From Lachnospiraceae bacterium (GTDB lineage: Bacteria > Bacillota > Clostridia > Lachnospirales > Lachnospiraceae), in contig JAFZLD010000022.1 in assembly GCA_017553505.1 (NCBI GenBank), forward strand, positions 62,001-126,000: a DNA stretch of 64,000 nt, in the 5' to 3' direction. Shown here piece after piece: positions 7,375 through 16,524 of this stretch (position 1 is the stretch's first letter; each line of letters begins with the position of its first letter). Made by a program: the position numbers and the translations under genes. The notes under the pieces were generated by a model. That model had not been told where the DNA came from and did not search any database. It saw only the letters and a program-made list of their open reading frames with translations.

Positions 7375-8325
7375 ATGAGATTAAACATTGAAGAGTTGAA
7401 GGGTATTTATTTCGGGGCTTACAGATTCGAGGAGGATGCAGAGGGCTATCTGCATGCTTTCCAGTATACGAAGGCTCAGGAAGATTATTTTGAGAAGGCA
7501 AGCGACTTCTGGTTTGAGAGATGCACAGCTTCGACCGCTAAGACTTTGGAGTTCGCGAGTGATGCGACGAAGGTTTCTTTTGACTATAAGATTATCTGGA
7601 AAGGGTCGGAAGACTCGGTTGAATTGACTGTTGACGGTATTGTCACCAAGATTTATTACGTTAAGGATTTAAAAGATTCGGGCAGCCTTGAGTTCGAGTT
7701 GCCTGCGGGAGAGAAGAAAGTTGTGATTTATCTTCCTGCGGACGCAACTATGATTATTAAGAATTTCGAGGCTGATGCGGCGGTTGTGCCTGCAGCGAAG
7801 GGAGAGAAGGTGCTCTGGCTCGGGGATTCCATTACTCAGGGATTCGGACCTTTGAGAAGCTCCTGCATATATGTCAGCGTAGCCAACAGACTTCTTAACT
7901 ACGACATTGTTAATCAGGGTATCGGCGGTTATGTTTATGATAAGAATGTACTCATGAAGATGGACGGCTATATGCCCGACAAGATTATTGTTTCTCTTGG
8001 CACCAATCAGTTCGGAACCGAGACGATGCAGGACATTGAGGAGTATTACGAGCGTTTGATGGAGATTTACGGCAATGATATGCCCGTACTTACCATCACA
8101 CCTTTATGGCGCGGCGATGTGCCCGACGGTGAGCCGACTCTTATAAAGTTCTGCAATAAGCTTAAGGATATCTGTGCAAGATACAAGAACATTAAGGTAG
8201 TGGACGGCTTCAAGCTTGTGCCTCACCTTCCCGAGTATTATCTTGATAATCTGCATCCCAATGTTATCGGAGCAGAGGTATACGGACGTAATTTGGTAGA
8301 AGAGATCAGACGAATAGGATTTTAA
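7375..8325 (+). CDS. SGNH/GDSL-family esterase with N-terminal beta-sandwich domain
   Basis: 316 residues, no signal peptide. Residues 1-140 form a beta-rich domain of the kind preceding the catalytic domain in several bacterial carbohydrate esterases. The SGNH domain starts near 145 with GDSIT (nucleophile S152). Oxyanion Gly lies in GIGG (182-185), GTNQ is at 209-212 (N211) and DNLHPN holds the catalytic D291/H294 pair. The likely reaction is deacetylation of acetylated sugars or oligosaccharides in the cytoplasm, in partnership with the upstream GH43. Its TAA is immediately followed by the uvrB ATG with no gap, so uvrB may depend partly on translation through this gene. Substrate is inferred from context only. 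Confidence 0.88.
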   Translation: MRLNIEELKGIYFGAYRFEEDAEGYLHAFQYTKAQEDYFEKASDFWFERCTASTAKTLEFASDATKVSFDYKIIWKGSEDSVELTVDGIVTKIYYVKDLKDSGSLEFELPAGEKKVVIYLPADATMIIKNFEADAAVVPAAKGEKVLWLGDSITQGFGPLRSSCIYVSVANRLLNYDIVNQGIGGYVYDKNVLMKMDGYMPDKIIVSLGTNQFGTETMQDIEEYYERLMEIYGNDMPVLTITPLWRGDVPDGEPTLIKFCNKLKDICARYKNIKVVDGFKLVPHLPEYYLDNLHPNVIGAEVYGRNLVEEIRRIGF

Positions 8326-10326
8326 ATGAATTTTAAACTACACTCAGAATTTCAACCTACAGGCGATCAGCCGCAGGCAATAAAGGAGCTCGTGGAGGGT
8401 TTTAGACAGGGTAACCAGTTTGAAACTTTGCTCGGCGTTACCGGTTCCGGTAAGACATTCACTATGGCGAATGTTATACAGGAGCTTAATTTGCCTACGC
8501 TTATTATCTCGCATAATAAGACTCTTGCGGGACAGCTGTACTCGGAAATGAAGGAATTCTTTCCTGAGAACGCGGTTGAATATTTTGTATCCTACTATGA
8601 TTATTATCAGCCGGAGGCATATATTCCGCAGTCGGATACGTATATTGAGAAGGATTCTTCCATCAATGATGAAATTGATAGATTGCGCCTTTCTGCGACG
8701 GCTTCTTTGACTGAGCGCAAGGATGTTATTGTTGTGGCTTCGGTTTCGTGCATTTACGGATTGGGTTCGCCCAAGGAATTTAAGGCCATGAGTCTTTCGC
8801 TGAGAAGGGGCCAGCAGATTGACAGAGATGATGTCATAAGAGGTCTTGTGGGCATTCAGTATACCCGTAACGACACGGAGCTTACCCGCAGTAACTTCAG
8901 GGTTCACGGGGATGTGCTCGAGGTGGCGCCTTCGACTTCTTTTCACGGACCCGATTATATTGTCAGGATTGAGTTCTTCGGTGATGAGATTGACCGTATA
9001 ACAGAGGTTGATGCTTTGACCGGTAAGGTGCTTAGAAGCCCCGAGCATATTATGCTTTTCCCGGCTTCGCATTACGTTGTGGAACCGGATACTCTGGAGC
9101 GTGCTTGCAATACCATCGAGGAGGAGCTTCACGAGCGTATCAAGTTCTTTAAGTCTGAGGACAAGCTCATAGAGGCGCAGCGTATTTCCGAGAGGACTAA
9201 TTTTGATATAGAGATGCTTCGTGAGACAGGCTTTTGCTCGGGCATAGAGAATTACTCGAGACATTTTGCGGGGACTGCTCCCGGTGAGCCTCCGAAGTGT
9301 TTGCTTGATTATTTTGACGGCGAGTTCCTCATGATAGTGGATGAGTCGCATATTACACTTCCACAGGTTCGCGGTATGTATGCCGGTGACCGCTCGCGTA
9401 AGGAGACGCTTGTAGATTATGGTTTCAGACTCCCTTCGGCCAAGGATAACAGACCTTTGAACTTTGAGGAGTTTGAGTCGCATATAGACAGGATGATGTT
9501 TGTGTCCGCAACGCCCGGCGACTACGAAGCTGAGCATGAATTACTCAGAGCCGAGCAGGTTATCAGACCTACGGGACTCTTGGATCCGCCTATCGATGTT
9601 CGTCCTGTAAAGGGACAGATAGACGATTTGATTGGCGAGATTCGCAGGACCACCGAGAAAGGCAATAAGGTACTTGTTACTACCCTTACCAAGAAAATGG
9701 CCGAGGATCTTACACAGTACCTTGCAGAGGTAGGTATTCGAGTTAAGTACCTGCACTCTGATATAGATACTCTTGAACGAAGCGAGATTATCCGCGATAT
9801 GCGTCTTAATGTATTTGACGTACTTGTGGGAATTAACCTTTTGAGAGAGGGCCTCGATATTCCCGAGATAGCTCTCGTAGCCGTTTTAGACGCGGACAAG
9901 GAAGGCTTCTTGAGAAGCGCGACTTCTTTGATACAGACCGTCGGTCGTGCGGCTCGTAACTCAGAGGGTCATGTAGTCATGTATGCGGATACTATTACGG
10001 AATCCATGCAGATTGCGATTGATGAGACTAACCGTCGTCGCGCCATCCAGATTAAGTACAATGAAGAGCACGGCATTACGCCTACCACTATTAAGAAGGC
10101 GGTGCGTGATGTTATCCGTATCTCTAATGTCGATACACGTTCTTCTTCGCTCAAGGCTGATAAGGATGCCGAGTCCATGAGCCGTGAAGAAATGGAGAAG
10201 GAAGTAGTTAAGTTAGAGCGTAAGATGAAGCGCGCGGCTGCGGACCTCAATTTCGAGGAGGCTGTAGAGCTTCGTGACCGCATGATTGAGCTTAAGAAGG
10301 CTTTGCTTGATCTGGATCAATTGTGA
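8326..10326 (+). CDS. uvrB: UvrABC excision nuclease subunit B
   Basis: 666 residues, the family's normal length. UvrB receives damaged DNA from UvrA and recruits UvrC for dual incision. Seen: Walker A GVTGSGKT (37-44), the aromatic beta-hairpin region [12 protein letters not shown] that inserts between DNA strands, helicase motif DESH in the middle, QTVGRAARN (motif VI), and a C-terminal UVR helix-pair (around 625-660) that binds UvrC. The ATG directly follows the esterase stop, with AGGA as a weak ribosome binding site. uvrA follows 38 bases later. I see no separate promoter or LexA-type palindrome, so expression seems tied to the GH43 promoter or to an internal one I cannot see. Confidence 0.98.
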   Translation: MNFKLHSEFQPTGDQPQAIKELVEGFRQGNQFETLLGVTGSGKTFTMANVIQELNLPTLIISHNKTLAGQLYSEMKEFFPENAVEYFVSYYDYYQPEAYIPQSDTYIEKDSSINDEIDRLRLSATASLTERKDVIVVASVSCIYGLGSPKEFKAMSLSLRRGQQIDRDDVIRGLVGIQYTRNDTELTRSNFRVHGDVLEVAPSTSFHGPDYIVRIEFFGDEIDRITEVDALTGKVLRSPEHIMLFPASHYVVEPDTLERACNTIEEELHERIKFFKSEDKLIEAQRISERTNFDIEMLRETGFCSGIENYSRHFAGTAPGEPPKCLLDYFDGEFLMIVDESHITLPQVRGMYAGDRSRKETLVDYGFRLPSAKDNRPLNFEEFESHIDRMMFVSATPGDYEAEHELLRAEQVIRPTGLLDPPIDVRPVKGQIDDLIGEIRRTTEKGNKVLVTTLTKKMAEDLTQYLAEVGIRVKYLHSDIDTLERSEIIRDMRLNVFDVLVGINLLREGLDIPEIALVAVLDADKEGFLRSATSLIQTVGRAARNSEGHVVMYADTITESMQIAIDETNRRRAIQIKYNEEHGITPTTIKKAVRDVIRISNVDTRSSSLKADKDAESMSREEMEKEVVKLERKMKRAAADLNFEEAVELRDRMIELKKALLDLDQL

Positions 10327-10364
10327 TATTAACATTTCAGTACCAATGAACAGGAAGATTTAGA

Positions 10365-13244
10365 ATGTCAGAACAGAAGATGCTTCCCAAACGTGAAGTG
10401 ATTAAAGTAAGGGGAGCCAACGAACATAATTTAAAAAATTTAAATGTCGATATACCGCGTAATAAGCTGGTGGTTATCACGGGTCTTTCAGGCTCGGGTA
10501 AGTCATCACTTGCTTTTGATACCATCTACGCGGAAGGACAGCGTCGATATATGGAGTCACTTTCTTCGTATGCGCGCCAGTTCTTAGGCGTTATGGAGAA
10601 GCCCAATGTTGAGCGTATCGAGGGATTGTCACCGGCGATTTCCATAGACCAGAAATCTACCAACAGAAACCCTCGTTCCACAGTAGGAACGGTTACGGAG
10701 ATATACGATTATTTCAGATTGTTATACGCAAGAATCGGTACGATTCACTGTCCTAACTGCGGTCGCGTCATTGATAGACAGACCGTCGATCAGATTGTGG
10801 ATAAGATTCTTTCTCTTGATGAGGGTACCAGGATTCAAGTGCTCGCACCGATAGTCCGCGGTAAGAAAGGTATGCACGAGAAGATCCTCGACAAGGCTAA
10901 GCGTTCAGGTTACGTACGTGCCATCATTGACGGTAGCATGTATGAGCTTTCGGAAGAGATTACGCTTGATAAGAATATTAAGCATAACATCGATATAGTC
11001 GTGGACCGTCTCGTAATTAAGGAAGAGATACAGAAGAGATTAACCGATTCGGTGGAGACGGCGATTGACCTTACCGAAGGTTTGGTTTCGATTGATGTTG
11101 TGGGTGGAGAGACGCTTTCTTTCTCCACTAACTTTGCGTGCCCGGATTGTGAGATCAGCATTCCGGAGATTGAGCCGAGAAGCTTTTCTTTTAACAATCC
11201 CTTTGGCGCATGCCCTGCCTGTGCAGGTCTCGGATACAAGATGGAGTTCAGCAAGGACCTTATCATTCCCGATACTTCCAAGTCCCTTAACGAAGGTGCG
11301 ATTGAGGTCCCGGGATTTAAATCTATCGGTGATCCGAAGAGTTGGATGCATGCTATATTTGCATCGCTCATGGAGCAGTATAAGTTCGATATGGACACTC
11401 CTTTCAGAGACTATCCCGAGAAGGTTCAGGACATAATCTGGAACGGTATCGGCGGAGAAAAGTTCACCATACATTACCAGAGTCAGCGTGGATACGGCGA
11501 GTATCAGGTAGGCTATGAAGGTCTTATGGAGCTGTGTCGTATGAGATACAGAGAGACTTTCTCCGAGTCTGCCAAGGCTGAGTATGAGACATTTATGACC
11601 ATTACGCCTTGCACTGAGTGTGGAGGCATGAGACTTCGCAAGACTTCCCTCGGAGTTACGGTCGGAGACAAGAACATATACGAGATTACGAATTTATCGA
11701 TTGATGCGCTTCTTTCTTTCCTTAAGAAGCTTGATATAACCGAGCAGCAGAAGCTTATCGGTGAGCAGATACTTAAGCAGATTAACCTTCGCGTAAGTTT
11801 CCTTAAGGATGTGGGATTGTCATATCTTACACTGGCGAGAGCAACGGCTTCTTTGTCCGGTGGTGAGGCGCAGCGTATCAGACTGGCTACGCAGATAGGC
11901 TCGGGACTTGTGGGCGTTACATACATTTTGGATGAGCCTTCAATCGGTCTTCACCAGAGAGATAATGATAAGCTTCTTAATACACTTAAGCATTTGAGGG
12001 ATTTAGGTAATACAGTGCTTGTGGTAGAGCATGACGAGGATACTATGTTTGCGGCTGACCACATTGTGGACATCGGTCCGGGTGCGGGTATCAAGGGCGG
12101 AAGACTTGTGGCGGAAGGTACGGCCGAGGATATTATGGCGGTTCCGAAGTCAATTACAGGTCAGTACTTAAGCGGTAAGAAGTTCATACCTGTGCCTGAT
12201 AAACGTTTACAGCCTACCGGATTCCTTACTATACACGGAGCAAGAGAGAATAACCTTAAAAACATTGATGTTAAGATTCCGCTCGGAGTGCTTACCTGTA
12301 TAACCGGTGTTTCGGGTTCCGGTAAGAGCTCGCTCACCAATGAGATACTTTATAAGTACCTTGCCAAAACTCTTAACAGAGCACATACGATTCCGGGTAA
12401 GTTTGATTCGATAGAGGGAATCGAAGCGCTTGATAAAGTCATAGATATCGACCAGTCGCCCATCGGCAGAACTCCCCGTTCCAACCCTGCGACTTATACA
12501 GGTGTGTTCGACCAGATTCGTGATTTATTCGCCATGACCCGTGAGGCCAAGGAACGCGGATACAAGAAGGGAAGATTTTCTTTTAACGTCAAGGGCGGTC
12601 GATGCGAAGCGTGTCAGGGCGACGGTATTATTAAGATTGAGATGCATTTCCTTCCCGACGTGTATGTTCCCTGCGAGGTGTGCGGAGGTAAGCGATATAA
12701 CAGAGAGACGCTTGAATGTCTGTATAAGGGCAAGTCGATTTACGATGTGCTTGATATGACGGTTGAGGAGGCGGTTCCTTTCTTTGAGAATGTGCCTTCT
12801 ATCAGAGACAAGATTAAGACGCTTAATGAAGTTGGACTCGGATATATTAAACTCGGACAACCTTCAACGGAACTTTCCGGCGGTGAGGCACAGAGAGTTA
12901 AGCTTGCGACTGAGCTCAGCAGACGCTCGACGGGCCGTACCATTTATATTCTGGACGAGCCTACTACGGGACTTCACTTTGCGGATGTTCACAAGCTTTC
13001 CGATATTCTCAGAAGACTCGTGGAAGGCGGTAACACTGTAGTGGTAATCGAGCACAATCTCGACATCATCAAGACTGCCGATTACATCATCGACATGGGT
13101 CCCGAAGGCGGAGACGGCGGCGGTACAGTAGTAGCTTGCGGCACACCGGAAGAAGTGGCCAAGGTTAAGGGTTCTTTTACCGGACTGTACGTTGACAAAG
13201 TCATCAAGAAGACCAAAGAAGCGATGAAGAAATCTGAAAAATAG
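10365..13244 (+). CDS. uvrA: UvrABC excision nuclease subunit A
   Basis: 959 residues, full length. UvrA is the damage-sensing ABC-type ATPase dimer of nucleotide excision repair. Two ATPase modules are visible: Walker [10 protein letters not shown] at 40-48 and GVSGSGKSS near 648, with LSGGEAQR signatures in each half and ILDEPS / ILDEPT Walker B motifs. Zinc-binding CPDC...CPAC lies in the first module's insertion, and CEAC...CEVC in the second forms the finger that controls damage recognition. The frame is intact and AGGAAG precedes the ATG. It is the last gene of the unit and is followed by a strong terminator. Confidence 0.98.
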   Translation: MSEQKMLPKREVIKVRGANEHNLKNLNVDIPRNKLVVITGLSGSGKSSLAFDTIYAEGQRRYMESLSSYARQFLGVMEKPNVERIEGLSPAISIDQKSTNRNPRSTVGTVTEIYDYFRLLYARIGTIHCPNCGRVIDRQTVDQIVDKILSLDEGTRIQVLAPIVRGKKGMHEKILDKAKRSGYVRAIIDGSMYELSEEITLDKNIKHNIDIVVDRLVIKEEIQKRLTDSVETAIDLTEGLVSIDVVGGETLSFSTNFACPDCEISIPEIEPRSFSFNNPFGACPACAGLGYKMEFSKDLIIPDTSKSLNEGAIEVPGFKSIGDPKSWMHAIFASLMEQYKFDMDTPFRDYPEKVQDIIWNGIGGEKFTIHYQSQRGYGEYQVGYEGLMELCRMRYRETFSESAKAEYETFMTITPCTECGGMRLRKTSLGVTVGDKNIYEITNLSIDALLSFLKKLDITEQQKLIGEQILKQINLRVSFLKDVGLSYLTLARATASLSGGEAQRIRLATQIGSGLVGVTYILDEPSIGLHQRDNDKLLNTLKHLRDLGNTVLVVEHDEDTMFAADHIVDIGPGAGIKGGRLVAEGTAEDIMAVPKSITGQYLSGKKFIPVPDKRLQPTGFLTIHGARENNLKNIDVKIPLGVLTCITGVSGSGKSSLTNEILYKYLAKTLNRAHTIPGKFDSIEGIEALDKVIDIDQSPIGRTPRSNPATYTGVFDQIRDLFAMTREAKERGYKKGRFSFNVKGGRCEACQGDGIIKIEMHFLPDVYVPCEVCGGKRYNRETLECLYKGKSIYDVLDMTVEEAVPFFENVPSIRDKIKTLNEVGLGYIKLGQPSTELSGGEAQRVKLATELSRRSTGRTIYILDEPTTGLHFADVHKLSDILRRLVEGGNTVVVIEHNLDIIKTADYIIDMGPEGGDGGGTVVACGTPEEVAKVKGSFTGLYVDKVIKKTKEAMKKSEK

Positions 13245-13253
13245 AAATATTTA

Positions 13254-13330
13254 AAAAGGGCTAAAGTATTTAATTGATTCTGCCGATAAATTTTAAAAGA
13301 ATCTAAAAAAATATTTTAGCCCTTTTCTTT
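13254..13330 (+). terminator. Long-stem terminator after uvrA
   Basis: AAAAGGGCTAAA... (from 13254) pairs with ...TTTAGCCCTTTT (to 13326), with further pairing inside (GATTCT near 13275 with AGAATC near 13298) and a T-rich tail. The loop carries a sigma-28-like promoter, listed separately. Confidence 0.8.
13262..13289 (+). promoter_or_regulatory. Sigma-28 (SigD/FliA-type) promoter ahead of mbl and the flagellar rod genes
   Basis: TAAAGTAT (13262-13269; consensus TAAAGTTT) is followed by a perfect GCCGATAA (13282-13289). The gap between TAAA and GCC is 16 bases, against 15 in the classical consensus. Transcription would start near 13296, about 115 bases before the mbl ATG and inside the loop of the uvrA terminator. 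The new RNA would therefore contain only the right arm and escape termination. Confidence 0.65.
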
Positions 13331-13345
13331 GATTGTGTGATAATG

Positions 13346-13351
13346 TATAAT
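13346..13351 (+). promoter_or_regulatory. Possible vegetative -10 element ahead of mbl
   Basis: A perfect TATAAT, 60 bases before the ATG, but no good -35 at 16-18 bases upstream. It could give housekeeping expression of the MreB homologue in addition to the sigma-28-like promoter. Confidence 0.3.
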
Positions 13352-13410
13352 TTAGTGATGTAAGAATGACATTATTATACGCAATTTTTTGAATAGAAAG
13401 GGATATTAAA

Positions 13411-14406
13411 ATGCAGTATTCGGACATTGGAATCGATCTTGGAACGGCTTCCGTTCTTGTATATATAAGAGGCAAGGGAGTAGTGCTCAAGGAGCCCTCC
13501 GTTGTAGCTTTTGACAGAGATACTAACAAAATAAAGGCAATTGGCGAGGATGCCAGATTGATGCTCGGAAGGACACCCGGAAATATTGTAGCGGTAAGAC
13601 CGTTACGCCAGGGTGTTATTTCTGATTATACGGTTACCGAGAAGATGATGAAGTACTTCATCCAGAAGGCAATCGGACGCAGAACTTATCGTAAGCCCCG
13701 TATCGCGGTTTGCGTTCCTTCGGGTGTTACCGAAGTTGAGAAGAAAGCGGTTGAAGACGCTACTTATCAGGCAGGTGCAAGAGAGGTATCCATTATCGAG
13801 GAGCCCATCGCAGCTGCTATCGGCGCGGGTATTGATATTGCCAAGCCCTGCGGTAACATGATTGTTGATATCGGCGGCGGTACTACCGATATAGCAGTTA
13901 TTTCTCTCGGCGGTACAGTTGAGAGTACCTCCATCAAGGTTGCAGGCGATGACTTTGATGAAGCAATCGTAAGATACATGCGTAAGAAGCACAATCTCTT
14001 AATCGGTGACAGAACAGCCGAGGATATTAAGATTAAGATCGGATGTGCTTTTAAGACCAATGACGTTAAATACCTCGACGTTCGCGGACGTAACCTTGTA
14101 ACAGGTCTTCCCGTTACCGTAAGGATCTCTTCCGAAGAGACACGCGAGGCACTTGAAGATACAACGGCTAAGATTGTTGACGCCATTCACTCCGTTTTGG
14201 AGAAGACCCCTCCGGAACTTGCTTCCGATATCGGTGAGAGAGGAATTGTTCTTACCGGCGGTGGAAGCCTCTTAAGAGGTCTTGAAGAGCTTATCTCCGA
14301 CAGAATGGGTATCAACACCATGACAGCCGAGGAACCCATGACAGCGGTAGCTATCGGTACCGGTAAGTACGTCGAGTTCCTTGCAGGATACAAAGAAGAT
14401 ATTTAA
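13411..14406 (+). CDS. mbl: MreB/Mbl-family actin-like cell-shape protein
   Basis: 331 residues, typical of MreB-type bacterial actins, which form membrane-associated filaments guiding lateral wall synthesis. ATPase motifs: phosphate 1 GIDLGTASV (7-15), phosphate 2 VDIGGGTTDIAV, adenosine motif LTGGGSLLRGL near the C-terminus, and IIEEPIAAAIGAG. No N-terminal amphipathic extension is seen. The next two genes encode flagellar rod proteins, the same order as mbl-flhO-flhP in Bacillus subtilis, hence the symbol mbl rather than mreB. AAAGGGA precedes the ATG. A sigma-28-like promoter upstream suggests at least partial co-regulation with motility genes. Confidence 0.93.
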   Translation: MQYSDIGIDLGTASVLVYIRGKGVVLKEPSVVAFDRDTNKIKAIGEDARLMLGRTPGNIVAVRPLRQGVISDYTVTEKMMKYFIQKAIGRRTYRKPRIAVCVPSGVTEVEKKAVEDATYQAGAREVSIIEEPIAAAIGAGIDIAKPCGNMIVDIGGGTTDIAVISLGGTVESTSIKVAGDDFDEAIVRYMRKKHNLLIGDRTAEDIKIKIGCAFKTNDVKYLDVRGRNLVTGLPVTVRISSEETREALEDTTAKIVDAIHSVLEKTPPELASDIGERGIVLTGGGSLLRGLEELISDRMGINTMTAEEPMTAVAIGTGKYVEFLAGYKEDI

Positions 14407-14424
14407 GCTTACGGAGGATTAGGC

Positions 14425-15204
14425 ATGGTTAAAGGCTTATACACTGCATACACAGGTATGATTAATGAACAGCACCGTATGGACACGCTGACCAATAACC
14501 TTGCCAATTCCACCACTGTAGGTTTTAAGAAAGAAGGATCTACAAGCCAGTCATTCGATGCAGTGCTGGCTTTGAAGGTTAAAGACACATCGGAGCCCGC
14601 CAATATCCCCAAGCGAATCGGATACAACAATCCGGGGGTTAAGATAGGTGAGAACTACACCGACTGGTCACAGGGCTCCTTTAAGATAACGGATAATACC
14701 TATGATTTGGCATTGTCCGGTAGCGGCTTCTTTGAAATCGAATTTACGAACAAAGCAGGCGAGACTTCTACAAAGTATTCAAGAGACGGTTCTTTTACCC
14801 TTACACAGGAAGGGTATCTGGTTACCAAGGACGGTAACTACGTTATGGGTTCAAAAGGAAGAATTAAATTAGATCCTCTCTCTGACGCAACTGTCGACCA
14901 AGGCGGTGCAATATGGCAGAACAATGAGGTAGTGGATACTCTCAGGATAGTAGATTTTGAGGACTACAACTACCTTAAGAAATACGGCGAGAATCTTATG
15001 GAGCCCGTGGAAGGCGCTCAGTTTAAGGACGCCGACTACAAGGTATTTTCGGGATACTTGGAAATGTCCAATGTCCAGATTGTTACCGAGATGGTTGATT
15101 TGATTGCCATTACCAGACAGTACGAATCCAATCAGAAAATTATTAAATCAATTGATTCCACTCTTGAAATCGCAGCCAATCAGCTTGGAAGAGTTAACGG
15201 CTAA
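14425..15204 (+). CDS. flhO: Flagellar hook-basal body rod protein, FlgF/FlhO type
   Basis: 259 residues. The N-terminus has the rod/hook signature (TNNLANSTTVGFKK, 25-38) and the C-terminal helix has MVDLIAITRQYESNQ, both of which form the coiled-coil packing of the axial structure. The family builds the distal and proximal rod of the flagellar basal body outside the membrane, exported by the type III apparatus without a cleaved signal peptide. The central domain (KYSRDGSFTLTQEGYL) is typical of FlgE/F/G proteins. GGAGG is 8 bases before the ATG, 18 bases after mbl. The next gene is its homologue. Confidence 0.92.
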   Translation: MVKGLYTAYTGMINEQHRMDTLTNNLANSTTVGFKKEGSTSQSFDAVLALKVKDTSEPANIPKRIGYNNPGVKIGENYTDWSQGSFKITDNTYDLALSGSGFFEIEFTNKAGETSTKYSRDGSFTLTQEGYLVTKDGNYVMGSKGRIKLDPLSDATVDQGGAIWQNNEVVDTLRIVDFEDYNYLKKYGENLMEPVEGAQFKDADYKVFSGYLEMSNVQIVTEMVDLIAITRQYESNQKIIKSIDSTLEIAANQLGRVNG

Positions 15205-15268
15205 TTCTTTGGACGAGAAGTTTGGGTATGGGGCTTGAACTTAGGCAAAGACTATTAAGGAGGTTTTC

Positions 15269-16114
15269 ATGGTAAGAAGTTTATGGACGGCGGCAACCGG
15301 TATGCGTGCTCAGCAGACTAACGTTGATACGATTGCCAATAACCTTGCCAATGTTAACACAACAGGCTATAAGACAGAAGTTAACGAATTTAAATCATTA
15401 CTTTATCAGACAATACAGACTAAGACAACCACTTCGGACAACTCCCCTAAGCCTATCGGCGCTCAGGTTGGACTTGGTGTAAGAAATTCATCCATCACAT
15501 CAATCTTTACCGACGGTGCGCTTCTTGCGAGCGAGAGTCCTACTGCATTCGGTCTTTCCGGCCGAGGCTTATTCGCAGTGCAGGGCGAAGACGGTAAGAC
15601 ATATTACACCAGAAACGGTGACTTTAAGTGGGCTATCGATACCGAGAACAGAGTTGCACTTACTACAAGCGACGGTCTCAGAGTTCTCCAAGCTAACGGT
15701 GAGCCCATAAGATTGCTTACCTCATCTACCGATCCGAACGCAACGGTTTACATGCCCAGCAGAGTTACCGTTACGGCTGACGGTACGATTTGTTATCCCG
15801 ATGAGTTAAACAATCCTAAGCCCATAACCGGCATGCAGCCTATAGGAATATTCCAGTTTAACAACCCTTCGGGACTTGAAAAGCAGGATTCGGGACTCTT
15901 TGCGGTTACCGATAACAGCGGTCAGCCTATCAATGAATACACCGCTACAGGCATTGAGCGCACCAAGATTTCTCAAGGCTACCTCGAAGGCTCCAACGTT
16001 CAAGTAGTAGACGAGATGGTTAACCTGATTACCGCACAGCGCGCATACGAACTCAACTCCAAGGCCATCACGGCTTCGGATGAAATGCTTCAGCAGGCTA
16101 ACAATCTCAGATAA
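15269..16114 (+). CDS. flhP: Flagellar hook-basal body rod protein, FlgG/FlhP type
   Basis: 281 residues. The N-terminal signature is VDTIANNLANVNTTGYKT, the central stretch YYTRNGDFKW matches the rod-hook fold, and the C-terminus reads MVNLITAQRAYELNSKAI. This is the distal rod protein of the flagellar basal body. AAGGAGG lies 6 bases before the ATG. The last codons and the TAA stop are part of a perfect 18-base inverted repeat (16101-16140), described separately. The downstream gene is a FlgJ-like rod-binding protein, so this is a rod-assembly module. Confidence 0.94.
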   Translation: MVRSLWTAATGMRAQQTNVDTIANNLANVNTTGYKTEVNEFKSLLYQTIQTKTTTSDNSPKPIGAQVGLGVRNSSITSIFTDGALLASESPTAFGLSGRGLFAVQGEDGKTYYTRNGDFKWAIDTENRVALTTSDGLRVLQANGEPIRLLTSSTDPNATVYMPSRVTVTADGTICYPDELNNPKPITGMQPIGIFQFNNPSGLEKQDSGLFAVTDNSGQPINEYTATGIERTKISQGYLEGSNVQVVDEMVNLITAQRAYELNSKAITASDEMLQQANNLR

Positions 16115-16140
16115 TTGCTTGCGCAATTATCTGAGATTGT
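16101..16140. repeat. Perfect 18-base inverted repeat spanning the flhP stop codon
   Basis: 16101-16118 and 16123-16140 are exact reverse complements separated by TTGC. The left arm encodes the last residues (N-N-L-R) and contains the TAA. No T-run follows (next bases AAACAC), so it is not a normal intrinsic terminator. It could stabilise or process the mRNA between the rod genes and the FlgJ-like gene, or be a cruciform protein site. Confidence 0.85.
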
Positions 16141-16166
16141 AAACACATATTTAGAAAGGAGCCACC

Positions 16167-16523
16167 ATGGACGTTAACTTCAGTTCAATAACCGACATAT
16201 ACAACAAATATTTAAGCGACGCTGCGTCCAAGGAGACATCCTCGCTTTCCAAGCTTAACGGTACCAAGGATTATTCCAAGGCTACCGATGATGAGCTTAT
16301 GGATGTGTGCAAGCAGTTTGAGGCGTATTTCCTCGAGCAGTGTTTCAAGGAAATGACTAAGACTGTGGGCACGGAAGAGTTTTCTTCAAGCTCTACTTCT
16401 ACCCTTATGGACTATTATAAGGATAATCTTATTCAGAAGATTGCTTCCGACTCGACTGAGCAGAACAGCCTCGGGCTCGCACAAATGCTTTACGAGCAGA
16501 TGAAACGCAATTATAATTTGTAA
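16167..16523 (+). CDS. FlgJ-like rod-binding protein (N-terminal domain only)
   Basis: 118 residues. The segment L-M-D-V-C-K-Q-F-E-A-Y-F-L-E-Q plus KEMTKTV is the hallmark of the rod-binding domain that in enteric FlgJ caps the growing rod. The muramidase domain found in proteobacterial FlgJ is absent, as usual in Clostridia. The protein probably assists rod assembly by the FlhO and FlhP proteins encoded just upstream. AAAGGAG lies 6 bases before the ATG. recD2 starts one base after the stop, so the DNA helicase may be co-transcribed with flagellar genes. Confidence 0.85.
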   Translation: MDVNFSSITDIYNKYLSDAASKETSSLSKLNGTKDYSKATDDELMDVCKQFEAYFLEQCFKEMTKTVGTEEFSSSSTSTLMDYYKDNLIQKIASDSTEQNSLGLAQMLYEQMKRNYNL

Positions 16524-16524
16524 C

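Noticed and set aside
8344..9537. 397-codon open frame on the minus strand opposite uvrB
   Set aside because: It is a shadow of the conserved uvrB frame, with no ribosome binding site and no recognisable domain.
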